Source: Diplonema papillatum (taxonomy: Eukaryota; Euglenozoa; Diplonemea; Diplonemida; Diplonemidae). Taken from it: a stretch of 64,000 nucleotides of DNA. This document shows positions 18,401-27,315 of the stretch, in pieces (position 1 is the first letter of the stretch; each line of letters starts with the position of its first letter). The notes under the pieces are model-generated. The model was given only the letters and a program-made list of their open reading frames with translations. It did no database searches and had not been told where the DNA came from. The stretch lies in the NCBI GenBank assembly GCA_030068145.1, contig JAPJBO010000070.1:1-64000 (forward strand), given 5' to 3'. Made by a program: the position numbers and the translations under genes.

Positions 18401-20402
18401 TCAGGCGCATCCCGGTCAGGGCACAGAACCGCGCGACGATGTCGACCGCCTGCTGCAGCTCGGCTTCCGCCGCCGCGAAGAGCGTGGCATCATCCGCCAG
18501 CGACTCCGACGAAACCTCCGGTACGCGCGCCGACACCGCTCGGAGCACAATCGACAGCAAGGCGTTGATGAGGATCACCGAAAGTGGGCACCCCTGCAAG
18601 ATACCGTTGGTGACCTCAAACTCGGAGCCCACGCCGAGCGGCAGCTTGAACCGTCGCTTCATGCCGCGGTACATGGCGCGCAGGGGGCGCAGGATGCGCG
18701 CGTCGAGGCCCATCTCTTCGGCGAGCCGGAGAACGATCCCCTGCGGTACCCGGTCGAAGCACTTCGCGAAATCGAGTGCGACCATGTACAGCGACTTCGA
18801 CTCGTCGAGCAGCGTCTCCTCGATCAGCGTCGTCAGCTCCATGAGGACGTCGTCCGTCCGATGCCCTCTGCGGAAGCCGTGCTGCGACGGAAGAATCCAG
18901 CCGTCCTGCCACTCCATGACGTCTTGCAAACGCCTGCAGGCCCACAACCGATAGACGCAGCTCGTCACGGTGATTGGCCGCAAGTTCGTTGGCGAGGTGT
19001 CGTCGGTCTTTGGTATGAGCGACACCAACGACGTCAGCATACCCTTCGGCCACTCCCCTCGCTCCTCCACCAGATTGAAAAGCGTCGCGAACCCGTCCAG
19101 CAGTTCGTCGGGCAGGGCCTTCAGCTCGTCCAAACGCCAGCCGTCCACCCCACACGCCGTAGTCTTCTTCTTCCGCTTGTTGAGCACATCCCGTAGCTCG
19201 CTCCCGGTCACATCCCGCAGGTCCATCTGGCGGCGGGGAATAAAACCCTCGAAGGCCCTGCGGAACGCCTCGTACTCGGGCTCTGGGCGTCCTTCCCCGT
19301 ACATGCGCAGGATCGGGTCCCACGCCTCCTGCAGCACCTCGTCCATCTCCTCGACGTTGGCGGTGAGCCGCCCATCCGCCGTCCGCACCGCATCGGCCGC
19401 CTGCCCCGGACCCCCCCGCAGCATCGACACAAGAGCCCGGCGATCCGTCCCAAACATCGTCAGCTGCCTCTCTTGTTGCTGCCTCTTCCGCACCCTCGCC
19501 GCAGCCGCGTTGAATCTCGCACTGCGCAGTCGTACGTCGTGCAAGTAAACGCGGGCGACCTCTGCGCTCGGCGGGTCGGAGGGGGGCGGCTCGCCGACCC
19601 CGCCGCCACGGATCACGGCGAGACAGCGCAGCCAGCACAAGCGGAGTTCTTGGGGCACCTGGAATGGTCCGGACGCTTCTAGGCGAGCTCGCTGGTAGAC
19701 GTAGTGCTCCAGACGCCGGATCGCATTCCCGTGCCTCAGCTCCGTCTCGCACGCCACGCCCCGGTCCGGCGTACTCCTCGCCGCAACGCGAGTCATCTTC
19801 AGCTCCGAGTTACCGCGGCCGGTGTGCGCACGTCTCTCACAGGCAGGCATCCCGCTGCGGTCTAGCAGGTACTGCTCGCACATTGCGGAGAGCGCCATCC
19901 ACGCCCCTTCGACGTCCCCCTCGCGGGCGGCGGCGCACACGGCATCCAGCCTCGGGACCTCGACGACCCTACCTGCCGGCTTCACGGGTATCGCTCGCGG
20001 CACGTTGAACCTCCATGTCTGCTGTTCGAACGCCTGCACCGCGAGTCGAATCCGGACGCAGCGGTGGCCCCTCACGCTCCCTACCCCGATCGTCTCGCAT
20101 GCAACAAAGGCGGACGCGGCCGCGCGGTTCATCAGGGCGTAGTCGATGCGCGTGCCGGACGTGTTCGTGCCCGTGTAGGTGTTGGGCGGTCGTCCTCCTT
20201 CGCACGCCGCCTGCAGCTGCGCTGCGTCCGTCCACCCGTTGCTGAGGGCATGCCGAAGCGCCGGCGATCGCTCAAGGTCCGTGTTGAAGTCGCCCATCAC
20301 GACCGCCGGGGCCTGCTCCACTATGGCCTGCGCCTCGAAGAGGACCGTCTGCAGGAGCCGCTCCCGGGACGCTGCTGCCGTGTTCCCCGATGGGGCGTAG
20401 AC
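15480..20402 (-). CDS. LINE ORF2: endonuclease (partial), reverse transcriptase, zinc knuckle, long C-terminal extension
   Basis: One frame is open from the truncated 5' end at 20402 to the stop at 15480, giving 1,640 codons. In residues counted from the GTG at 20321, it begins in an APE-type endonuclease: MGDFNTD at 9-15 and TRIDYALMN at 57-65, with VYAPSGNT just upstream. Reverse transcriptase occupies about 400-690: HGFRRGHRTDDV, ALDFAKCFDRVPQG, NGILQGCPLS and the catalytic box SLADDATLF, with D610 and D611. A CCHC-type knuckle follows, C997-x2-C1000-x9-H1010-x4-C1015. After it comes a 600-residue extension with a conserved-looking region (1095-1250), a Cys/His cluster at 1294-1357 and an RGG-rich stretch at 1376-1432. 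The frame has no internal stop, so the insertion is young, but it cannot be autonomous without its 5' end. Confidence 0.93.
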   Translation of the reverse strand, partial: VYAPSGNTAAASRERLLQTVLFEAQAIVEQAPAVVMGDFNTDLERSPALRHALSNGWTDAAQLQAACEGGRPPNTYTGTNTSGTRIDYALMNRAAASAFVACETIGVGSVRGHRCVRIRLAVQAFEQQTWRFNVPRAIPVKPAGRVVEVPRLDAVCAAAREGDVEGAWMALSAMCEQYLLDRSGMPACERRAHTGRGNSELKMTRVAARSTPDRGVACETELRHGNAIRRLEHYVYQRARLEASGPFQVPQELRLCWLRCLAVIRGGGVGEPPPSDPPSAEVARVYLHDVRLRSARFNAAAARVRKRQQQERQLTMFGTDRRALVSMLRGGPGQAADAVRTADGRLTANVEEMDEVLQEAWDPILRMYGEGRPEPEYEAFRRAFEGFIPRRQMDLRDVTGSELRDVLNKRKKKTTACGVDGWRLDELKALPDELLDGFATLFNLVEERGEWPKGMLTSLVSLIPKTDDTSPTNLRPITVTSCVYRLWACRRLQDVMEWQDGWILPSQHGFRRGHRTDDVLMELTTLIEETLLDESKSLYMVALDFAKCFDRVPQGIVLRLAEEMGLDARILRPLRAMYRGMKRRFKLPLGVGSEFEVTNGILQGCPLSVILINALLSIVLRAVSARVPEVSSESLADDATLFAAAEAELQQAVDIVARFCALTGMRLNMAKTLAMGIHAGSTQQRRRRPYASAVKVDGEAIATATAAKILGVRTSVESVQTGRANDARLSAHDGLIDRLGTSKLPFDVRCEVASSNVLSSVLTGCSYETYTQTRLKGLRTRIVRGAFGSKHPSRNVTAVLSILAKGHRLDPMIARPYRILCALFDTCERLPRVCARMRNIVRLYERHETFLPRARLGPVGIAIADGLSVAGIGFEGGDLCSAALGGRRLLGMQRGERHHVVRAQLRRKVWMQLARQRPSYDGVQAGVDCGRTNGLRLTAADGSVRRALTVILSGGVFLAARWGRNARAGEEAAGSEGSASSPASTTASSTTSTASDASGSFDEQAGEDGGSSTGERRPPPDRCCRDCDRHAHDTADHLWWECPAYDEIRRRPCFAELMRADRARWPSCTRVHGVIVEGAPVDAAALHHFMASVYVAREESERGRLAAVQPIHPWRAATSRPAVHHLFDFGRLPDEPPKWPYGGRTMRAMKGWLSALQWTDTGEVSNIELAVDFEVFTGHDILGPPNLAANRRGKTLWTMLATLCRLCRELQLPSPLPAERKDRVGSMRTLGAPMLWGGLTPRPHFAGGEETFEVLEMNFPRAALGDGKNWGGDVFPLYDATRRAQRSARWAEPTPMPQRPRLPVLVPESQADPLLRSQSVCHACAKQKCAMCSGMRRNYSLVVDQCCQVHHQPDDGLRIQCCRAHRLTRCGTCPNADACCGRGHHRGGAGRDSSSGDGGGGGRGGRCRGRGRGRGGRGGGDDSDGDGGGGRGTGRGRARGGGRGSGRGGDRGGGGGGGRSLGESDGLTGRKRRAPSPPGTPTSRGRRRRTTKSPPKRAPPPAGRKRPAPCTPTASPAAALRARRRRRADLGDDGTGLAGPNTPRPPGPARPSSMAGPDSGPFTDSGSDPPRVTQRSRPPAGSSRLLASSASRRAYRRKRESEDSDSFSDYEIVSSFQEQLQPTRVAPRRKRGKSDPSGVT

Positions 20403-20649
20403 GGCGCTTTTTCACGCTTTTTCACAGTGTCTCACGTGGTTCCACTTTCATACACATACGTTCCCAAGAGCGACTGGTGATATCATGTGAAAGACATGGG
20501 AATTTTGTGAAATTTGGTGTGTCTCCAATGTAGCCGGCCACCCCACAACCCGGCTTTTGTCTACACAAGAGTGACAAGTACTAAAAAAGTGTATTGTTTT
20601 TGGACTAGATGATAGTGTGGAGCTTTTTTTTCCCCTGCCAAAATGCATA

Positions 20650-20716
20650 GGGGTGGCAGAGTGAGCGGGTATCGGCCTTCAGGCCGGTGGGCCCGGGTTC
20701 GAACCCCGTCCATCAC
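20650..20716 (+). repeat. tRNA-like module (pol III A and B boxes)
   Basis: The sequence tggcagagtgagcggg fits an A box, and gggttcgaaccccg fits a B box with a proper T-arm stem. The acceptor stem does not pair and no clear anticodon arm is present, so this is a tRNA-derived module rather than a tRNA gene. It lies in the middle, not at the start, of the repeat. Confidence 0.7.
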
Positions 20717-20801
20717 ACTTTTCCGGTCGAAGATTGTTTTCGAGGTTTGTTGTCGTTTCGGGGTCTAAAGCGTTTTTCTTGCGGAGTTTCTCAGTATCTC
20801 G

Positions 20802-20855
20802 TCGTCGTGTTGCGTTAGAGGGGAGTCATTTGCATGCAAATGAGTACCACACTAT
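20802..20855 (-). mobile_element. 54-bp LINE 3'-end insertion
   Basis: The insert matches the last part of the LINE at 15412-15468 with few changes. It is flanked by a perfect 10-bp duplication CAGTATCTCG at 20792-20801 and 20856-20865; the second repeat copy has a single CAGTATCTCG at 58332-58341. It is a LINE copy truncated to its 3' hairpin. Confidence 0.9.
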
Positions 20856-21060
20856 CAGTATCTCGGGTCACCCCGGGAAACGGAGTCGGGGAACTTTAAC
20901 TGCTGCCTCCAGTCTCGCCCCGCGCCGGTCTTTAGCCGAGACGTACTTTTTTTAGAGTTAAAGTTCGCTTGAAATTCCGGGGTTTTAGGGTCTCCGTGTG
21001 ACCGTTCATGAATGGGTTCTCTTAGAGCAAGAACTTTTTCACGGACAAACCCGGCCGATT

Positions 21061-21875
21061 TTCAACAGTGCAAGCTCTGGCTTATCCGCCGGTGGAGCGG
21101 AATCAGCTTGACGCACCGAACCGGGCAAGACGTGAATCAAGATGTTGTCGCAAAAAGCTTCTGATCGGCAGATTTTCCAAAAGTCAGCCGGCTGATTGTT
21201 AGCCGGTCAGTTTTTTAAAAATTCTTTTCCGGCTGCTTTTCCGGAAATCAGCCGCCTTTTTCCTTAGCGCGAACACTGTTCAGAGTGAAGTTCACTCACC
21301 CACAGCTTTATAGTCTCCGGGTGACCGTTGTCGTTAGAATTCCTTTAAGGTATTGTATATTAGTGTGCGTATGTATCTGCGGTAGTGGCCGTATGTGTGC
21401 TCGTGCTGCCGACTATTCGACTTATTTTGCAATTGGTTACTGGGCAGCAGGGCTTTATACGGGTCAGCAGCCCCTTGACAAAGGCCCCCCAAAAGCTGCA
21501 ATTCTACAGCTGGAGCGCAAAAAAAAGAGGGGGCGAAAACGCTAAAAACTCTAAAACGTCGTCGAAAGGACGCGTGATTCCCTCCACTCGTCCAGCTCTG
21601 ACGAGAATCTGCGAGGCGGCGCTGAGAAGACTCTTAAGACTTTACAGAACACTGTCTTTCATAACAGAGGGGGGTTCGAGCTAAGGTTAACTATTGATCA
21701 CCGATTGACATGCGAGGTACAAAAACGTCACAGCCTCCGCGTTGGCTCGCCATCAGTAGAGAGAGAGGCACAATCCCGACAGCTGCATATGCCACATCGC
21801 GACCCAGAAGTTCCGCATTATGCGCATATCTTTGCGTACTTCGCTGTCTGTTTTTCTCGGGGTACGGTTTTCTTA
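21061..21875. other. Intergenic; 5' part of a tandem duplication
   Basis: From about 21620 the sequence parallels 22205-22500 (tacagaacact, cacaatcccgacagctgcat, cttcgctgtctgt), showing that the kinase 3' duplication extends well into noncoding DNA. Nothing else is recognised. Confidence 0.6.
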
Positions 21876-21879
21876 TTAG

Positions 21880-22205
21880 AGTGAAGTAGGTGACAGAAAC
21901 GTGTGCTCGTCAGGCGGGCGGAAACTGCATGCGCGGGCTCCTGGGGTGGTGCGGCCAGCCGCCGAGAGCGGTGCCCGGGGGGTTGCGGCGCTGCATGGGA
22001 GGAGGGGGCACTTGATTAGCCCTCGGAGACGCGATCGGCGACGGCGCTGCTGGTGGTGTGCCCGCCGCCGCCGCCGCCGCCGCCCGCCGCCGCCGGCGAC
22101 CGGAACATGGGCGCCTGGTGCGTGTGCACGCGAGGCGACGTGGGAGAAGCTAGGTTCGGCGGCTTGACCTGCCCCCACGCCGTGTGCGCGGGCTGCGACC
22201 GGCCT
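21880..22205 (-). pseudogene. Broken tandem copy of the kinase 3' end
   Basis: Matches 22505-22830 closely. It lacks a 20-bp stretch (gggggcggcgggttcaagtc in plus-strand order) between the Thr-Ser-Ser and PSPIASPR codons, which shifts the frame to an early stop. It retains a different end: after HPRSPRMQFP the sequence continues PPA and a stop, where the parent copy reads on into other DNA. This end may be the ancestral one. Confidence 0.8.
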
Positions 22206-22459
22206 CACTCAGAAGACTCTTCGACGGGGGGGCTTTACAGAACACTAACTCTCACAACAGAGGGAATTATTAGAGCTAAAGTTCAATATTCATCTCCGAC
22301 CTAAATGCGAAGTACAAAAACACCACAGCCACGTTCAGCACGAGTCCTCGTTGACTCGCCGTCTGTTGAGAGAGAGAGCCACAATCCCGACAGCTGCATA
22401 TGCCACTTCGTGACCCAAGATCTGCAGTTTGTACCCCTCAAATACCCGCACTTCGCTGT

Positions 22460-22859
22460 CTATTTTTTTCGGGGTACGATTTTAGAGTGAACTTTGCAAT
22501 ATATAGGTGACAGAAACGGGAACTGCATACGCGGGCTCCTGGGGTGGTGCGGCCAGCCGCCGAGAGCGGTGCCCGGGGGGTTACGGCGCTGCATGGGAGG
22601 AGGGGGCACTTGATTAGCCCTCGGAGACGCGATCGGCGACGGCGACTTGAACCCGCCGCCCCCGCTGCTGGTGGTGTGCCCGCCGCCGCCGCCGCCGCCG
22701 CCCGCCGCCGCCGGCGACCGGAACATGGGCGCCTGGTGCGTGTGCACGCGAGGCGACGTGGGAGAAGCTGGGTTCGGCGACTTGACCTGCCCCCACGCCG
22801 TGTGCGCGGGAGGCGACCGACCGGCGCCGTGGTGCTGTTGCTGCGGGGGCGGCGGCTGC

Positions 22860-22892
<33 letters not shown>

Positions 22893-23503
22893 TGCTGCTG
22901 GTGCTGCTGCTGCTGCTGCTGGTGCTGGTGCTGCATGTAGTGCGGCGTCGTTGGAATTCCGCCGACCATACGGTCGTACTGCGTGGCCAGGGCCTTCACG
23001 CCGTTGCTGCCGAGGTCGTCGTGCGCCAGCCTTTGGATGTCCCCTTCGCCGAGAGTCATCCTCTTTCGATCGTCCCTGTACCGATTGCCTGGCGGTTGCC
23101 CCGCGTTGCTCGGTGGCGTCCTGCTGCGCCCCGCCGGCGGCTGCTGCTGCTGCTGCTGCTGCTTGTGGACGGTCTGCAGGTTGTTGAAGGACTCGGTCAG
23201 GTTCGCGACGGTCCCCGACGACGCGCCGCCGCCGCCGCCAGCCCCGTTGTACCCGGGGCCCGATCCTGAGTAGCCGCCGGAGCCATGATGCGACGCCGCC
23301 GCTGGCGCCTGGTGGGGCGAGTGGCTTCCGTGCGTCTGGTTCAGGTTGCTGTTGCTGTTCCCGCTCAGATTATTCCCCGATCCCGGCCCCGAGCCGGCGG
23401 CGATGTGGTTGTTGCCTCCGTTGCTGCCGCCGCTCCCCGTGTTGTGGTTGTTGTTGTTGTTGCTGCCGCTGTTGCCGTGGTTGTGGTGGTGGTCATGCTG
23501 CGC

Positions 23504-23536
<33 letters not shown>

Positions 23537-24442
23537 CTGCCGCTGCTCGGCCGCTTTTTTAGCACTTTTCGCGAACAACGGATGGGCGGCGAGCGTCTTC
23601 CGGAGCAACGCCTCCGATGCTCCGAAGTCACGGCTCGGCACGCTTACGACGCCGTCGTCCTCGTACGTAAGCTGCTGCGAGACCTCCCTCGCGGACGGTC
23701 TGTCGTCGGGAGACCGGCTGAGCATGGACGCGATCAATAACGCGAGCTTTTTGCTGTACCCTTCCTTCATGATGCTCTGCATGATCTTCGTCTGCATCTT
23801 GTCATTTCGAAGGACCTCCACGTTCACGGGGAGTTGTTTGAATGTGAGGAGCTCGAGCATGACTACGCCAAGGTTCCAGATGTCAACTTTATTGGAGTAC
23901 TGCTGGTTAAGCATGATCTCCGGGGCGAAGTAAAACGGGGTGCCGACGACGGTTTTGTGCCCGTTTGGGGAGTAGGATGAGGAGAGGCCGAAGTCGCCGA
24001 GCTTCAAGGTGCCGTCCGCGTCGAAAAGGATGTTCGCGGCCTTGATGTCGCGGTGCCAGAGGTCCTTTTCGTGCATGTACTGCAGCCCGGAGGCGATCTG
24101 GCAGATCCAGGAGATGATGGTCTTTTCGTCGAACCGCTGCTTCTCCTGCACGGCGGTCTTGAACTTCGAGAACAGGTCACCCGCGGCGCAGAATTCCATC
24201 ACCAAGCAGACCCAGATCCCGCTTTTCCCGTCGTGCCGGAAGCTCTCCTCGAACTTGACGATGTGTGGGTGAACACACGCCTTCATCACTTCGATCTCCC
24301 TCTCCGCAAGCGTCGCGAAAGTCGGATCTGATCCGTTGATCATCTTCAACACGACGACTTCGCCCGACTCCTTTTTGCGGACCTTGTAAACCTTTCCCTG
24401 CCCTCCTTCTCCGAGCTTGTCTATTCTTTCGAAACGCTCCAT
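22460..24442 (-). CDS. Ser/Thr protein kinase (NEK/STE-like) with Gln/Gly-rich tail
   Basis: 660 residues from ATG at 24442, no intron. The N-terminal 260 residues form a complete kinase domain: glycine loop GEGGQGKVY at 11-19, VVLK lysine K33, HRDIKAANILFD from 130 with catalytic D132, DFG at 150-152, APE at 174-176 and DIWNLGVVMLELL at 187-199. Everything needed for catalysis is present. The architecture (short N-terminus, kinase first, long disordered tail) and HRDIKAAN suggest a NEK or STE relative; subfamily is uncertain. Residues 290-640 are low-complexity Q, H, N, G and P, with several basic Ser-Pro sites. The last 15 or so codons (FLSPIYCKVHS...) lie beyond the region conserved in the duplicate at 21880, which ends MQFPPA, so the annotated C-terminus may be acquired or intronic. 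Cellular role cannot be deduced. Confidence 0.85.
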
Positions 24443-26750
24443 CTTCCTCTCTCTCTTCTTTTCCGCCTTTGTTCCTTTTGTCCTTTTAAATGGAATGCAA
24501 CCGCTTCGGCGGTTGAGTCGGCTTACGTGTTCAGATCGAAAGCAAAGCTGCGAGGCAGGGGGTCAGAAAAGGATTTTGTTGGTCAAAAAAAAGAGAAAGG
24601 GTTGATCTAGCGACGCCGGTTGGTGGAGGGGTCTGGGAATATAGGGTTGTGCCTGGGGGGAAAAAGGAGACTTTGTTTGGTGTTGATAAACAAAAGAAGG
24701 GCGGAGGGACGGGGAGAGGAGCGAGAAAAAAGAAGGTCAGTGAGCGGGGTGAAGGACAGCGGAACAGGGGGCGGAAAACACCACAATCGTCCCTTTTGGG
24801 TATGCCAGCTCAAAGGGGCAGCGACTGTACCCACTCACGACGTCCAACGGGTGGCTTCTAATACGGCTCTTTTTTCGGTCCCTTCCAGCACGGAAGGGTG
24901 TTGGAGGAAAGGCTGGGAAGAAAGAATAGATGAAGGCGGTTGTAAAAGGGGGAAAAATAAACAAAAACACCAAACAAACAAAAAGAAGGCAGCAAAATAT
25001 AAAAGAGTTGAAGGTACGTGTGTGTGTGTGGGTGTGTGCGTGTGGGTGTGGCTTTCTTATCCCCGCCCCCACACACGGTTCTTCTTTGCTTTTACTTGCT
25101 TGCTTAGGCTACGCGGGGGGAGATGTTCTTTTGTGTTTGATGGTTTCCCCTCCGCTTTTGTTTTGTCACCTGTCTGCGTTGTTGTGCACTGCGTTCTATC
25201 CGCGCAGGCTAATGCTCCCTTGTGGGCTTATCCGTTTCCAGCGACAAACGGGCTTCGGCTTGCGAATTCTCGTTTGGAGAGGAAGTTAGCCTGTGAGTGA
25301 GAGAACATGATCATTAAGCCGATACCCTTCCTAACACGCTGCAGCGTTCTCTGTCGTTGACAACTAGTTGTATTGACGAAAAACAGTCTTCCACGAAAGC
25401 AACCCAAAGACCCCCCATCACAATCACCCTTGGAGACAAGTGTCAGGGAAAGCAGCCTAAGGCGGACAGCCTGGTCAACCTGGAGGACTAAGCGCGGGGT
25501 CATCGTGTCGGTGGTGGCCCCTTCTTTTCGAATAGAACCAACTCAGGCCCGACTGACCTGGTTGGCAGGGGAGTCCAAAAGGCGCCAAACCCGCCATGGC
25601 AACACCAGTTCGCTCGCTCTCTTACCGGGTGCTCAATTCACTTCTCTGCCCGCTCTGCTGCTTTGTCTTCCGTCTCTTGCACTCGTATCCGCTTGCAGAC
25701 GCTCTTCATTACAGCTTTGTTCTGTTGCACCGCGAGAATTTAATCAGCATATCTTGCGGGGACGGCTCTGCCGTAGAGGGATTATGGCCCTTATTCGTCA
25801 GCTTTACTCATACTTCTTCTGTTCGCTGAACCCCCCTTCGGGCTACAGACGTCCAGATGGCGCACGGGCAGACAGCGGAGCGGGGATGGAAACGGATGGA
25901 ATAGAAGCGCAATCACTGCCACCATTCGTTGCTTGTGCATGGTTGCGCGCCAACAACGTGTCCCGTCTGCTCCGTGTCAAGTTTTTTCATCCACGGACAC
26001 ATCAGGACTTACACGGGAGATTGGGGAGGGGGGGCTGGAACGTTGGTGCGACGCGTAATGGACGCTCGTTGTTCCGACTTGCGTTACGTACAAGAAGACG
26101 CGATGAATTGAAATGCGGAACCGGGGTTGCGAAAAAGAGTGAAAACGGCTTTTGCTTTTAGTGCTTTTATTATTTTGTAAGTTTGTTTCCTGTAGTATAG
26201 GCTATACCATTTTTGGCTTCGGAAAAATGGGGGCGGGCCGGCAATATGGTATGGGAGATGGTACAACATCAGAGGGCGGGCAGATTGTTTGTGACAACAT
26301 CTGTCTACCAGATGACAATACGGCCATCCCCTTCGAAACCCCGCAAGGCCGTGCTGGTGCTCTCAGGAGGGGCAATTCGTTTTGTTACTTTGTGCTGGCT
26401 TCAAGTCATCTCCGAAGAAAAGGAGAGAGAAAGAGAGAGATAGAGAGAGAGAAGGGAGGGGAAGAGAATGTAAGCTTCATGTGTCACAAAAATGAAACTC
26501 GAAAGACTTTTCCGCAAGTTTTTGCGTCAAGTAGTCTCTCGGAAGACAGGTACCACAGACGATGTATCATTGACTTTGTACTGAAGTCATCAATCTGTCA
26601 TTGTCGGAGTAACCGTGCTTGCAGTCAAGATGGCACACAAAACGGGAGGGCAGTCTTCGGCGAGTTTAGTTTTTGTAATACGGAAGCCTGGTGTCGCTCG
26701 TCCAGCCACACCCTCGGCTTCTTATTTGTTTGCTCTGTGCGCAAACACGT
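24443..26750. other. No gene recognised (24.4-26.75 kb)
   Basis: 5' flank of the kinase is pyrimidine-rich just upstream of the ATG. A (TG)n-like stretch lies at 25018-25048. A weak R1 remnant is visible at about 25940-26010 (caacaacgtgtcccgtctgctc). Longer open frames here show no motif and partly read antisense of gelsolin debris. Confidence 0.4.
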
Positions 26751-26754
26751 TGTC

Positions 26755-26850
26755 GTAAACCGGTGGAGAAGGAGCGTGATGGATCCCGCGAGCGATTTGA
26801 CGTACACGCGCGTTGTCGAACCACGCAGCTTTTTCGCGCCTGTACGAAAA
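26755..26850 (-). pseudogene. Decayed gelsolin 3'-end fragment, outer copy
   Basis: The plus-strand string gagcgatttgacgtacacgc, then tgtcgaaccacgcagc, parallels the last codons of the gelsolin gene at 27390-27445. Stops and indels disrupt the frame. It is the oldest-looking of two downstream copies. Confidence 0.7.
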
Positions 26851-27049
26851 AAGGGTCCCTCGGGCAAGCCAATTTCTCAAGATTCGGCTTGGTTTGGGTG
26901 GTTGGTCAGAGTGTTCTGAACCTGTCGACAAGTAAATGGAACACAAATGGGAATCGAGCCGCCCATTACAAGCTCTGTCTTTTTCAGAAATTTGTGCCAC
27001 ATGCTACGCAAACGTGTGAAACCTCAAATAGGGTCACTTACTCCTGTCA

Positions 27050-27178
27050 GCCAAGAGCCTGCAAGAAACCGGCGCACTCAGACCCGATCTTCACCGCCGC
27101 CACGTGCAGGAGCAAGACGGAGCGATGTGACATACGCGCGCGCGATGTCGAACCATGCCGCTTTTTCACGCATTTTTG
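27050..27178 (-). pseudogene. Decayed gelsolin 3'-end fragment, inner copy
   Basis: About 75-80% similar by eye to 27325-27450, including ggcgcactcagacccg and tcaccgccgcca. The flanking noncoding DNA (26900-27050 against 27180-27320) is also duplicated, giving a tandem unit of about 270-300 bases. Confidence 0.8.
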
Positions 27179-27315
27179 GGATCAGAATTCAGAACCTGCG
27201 AACAAGAAATCAGGAAACAAACGCCGACAGCAAACCGCCCGTCGCAGTGTTCTGTCTGTCCACATGTTTTAAGCCCCGTGTTGTGCAGACACGTGAACCC
27301 TCACGCAACAAGCGA

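Larger units (their letters stand above)
15412..20404 (-). mobile_element. 5'-truncated non-LTR retrotransposon (LINE)
   Basis: A 4,993-bp minus-strand element. An 18-bp direct repeat, CGCTTTTTCACGCTTTTT on the plus strand, flanks it at 15394-15411 and 20405-20422, a typical LINE target duplication. The 5' end begins inside the endonuclease domain, so the element is truncated and lacks its promoter. The 3' untranslated region (15412-15479) has no poly-A but carries the hairpin tcatttgcaagcaaatga (plus-strand reading), also present in a 54-bp insertion at 20802. Both flanks lie inside the small TIR element. Confidence 0.92.
15316..20545. mobile_element. TIR element inserted in the tRNA-like repeat and itself split by a LINE
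   Basis: The left end tggggtggccggctacattg and the right end are perfect inverted repeats for 21 bases, with weaker pairing for about 40 more. A 5-bp target duplication CAACC lies at 15311-15315 and 20546-20550, and the uninterrupted repeat at 58029 has a single CAACC at this place. Without the LINE the element is only about 220 bp (15316-15411 plus 20423-20545), so it is a nonautonomous MITE. The superfamily is unclear from a 5-bp duplication alone. Confidence 0.85.
20546..21060 (+). repeat. tRNA-like repeat, copy 1, right part, running into R4
   Basis: Resumes with caacccggctttt, contains the tRNA-like module at 20650-20716, a 54-bp LINE scrap at 20802-20855, the shared aactttaactgctgcctcca block, then an R4 unit from about 20952. 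The second copy at 58029-58868 has the same order of parts. Confidence 0.85.

Noticed and set aside
20650-20716. Functional tRNA gene
   Set aside because: A and B boxes fit, but the acceptor stem does not pair and no clear anticodon loop exists; it belongs to a repeat family.
22544-23740. Plus-strand Leu-rich and Cys-rich frames over the kinase tail
   Set aside because: They result from reading the CAG repeats backwards (CTG/TGC).
25373-26161. 262-codon plus-strand frame
   Set aside because: No motif, composition typical of chance translation, and it crosses a degraded R1 repeat.
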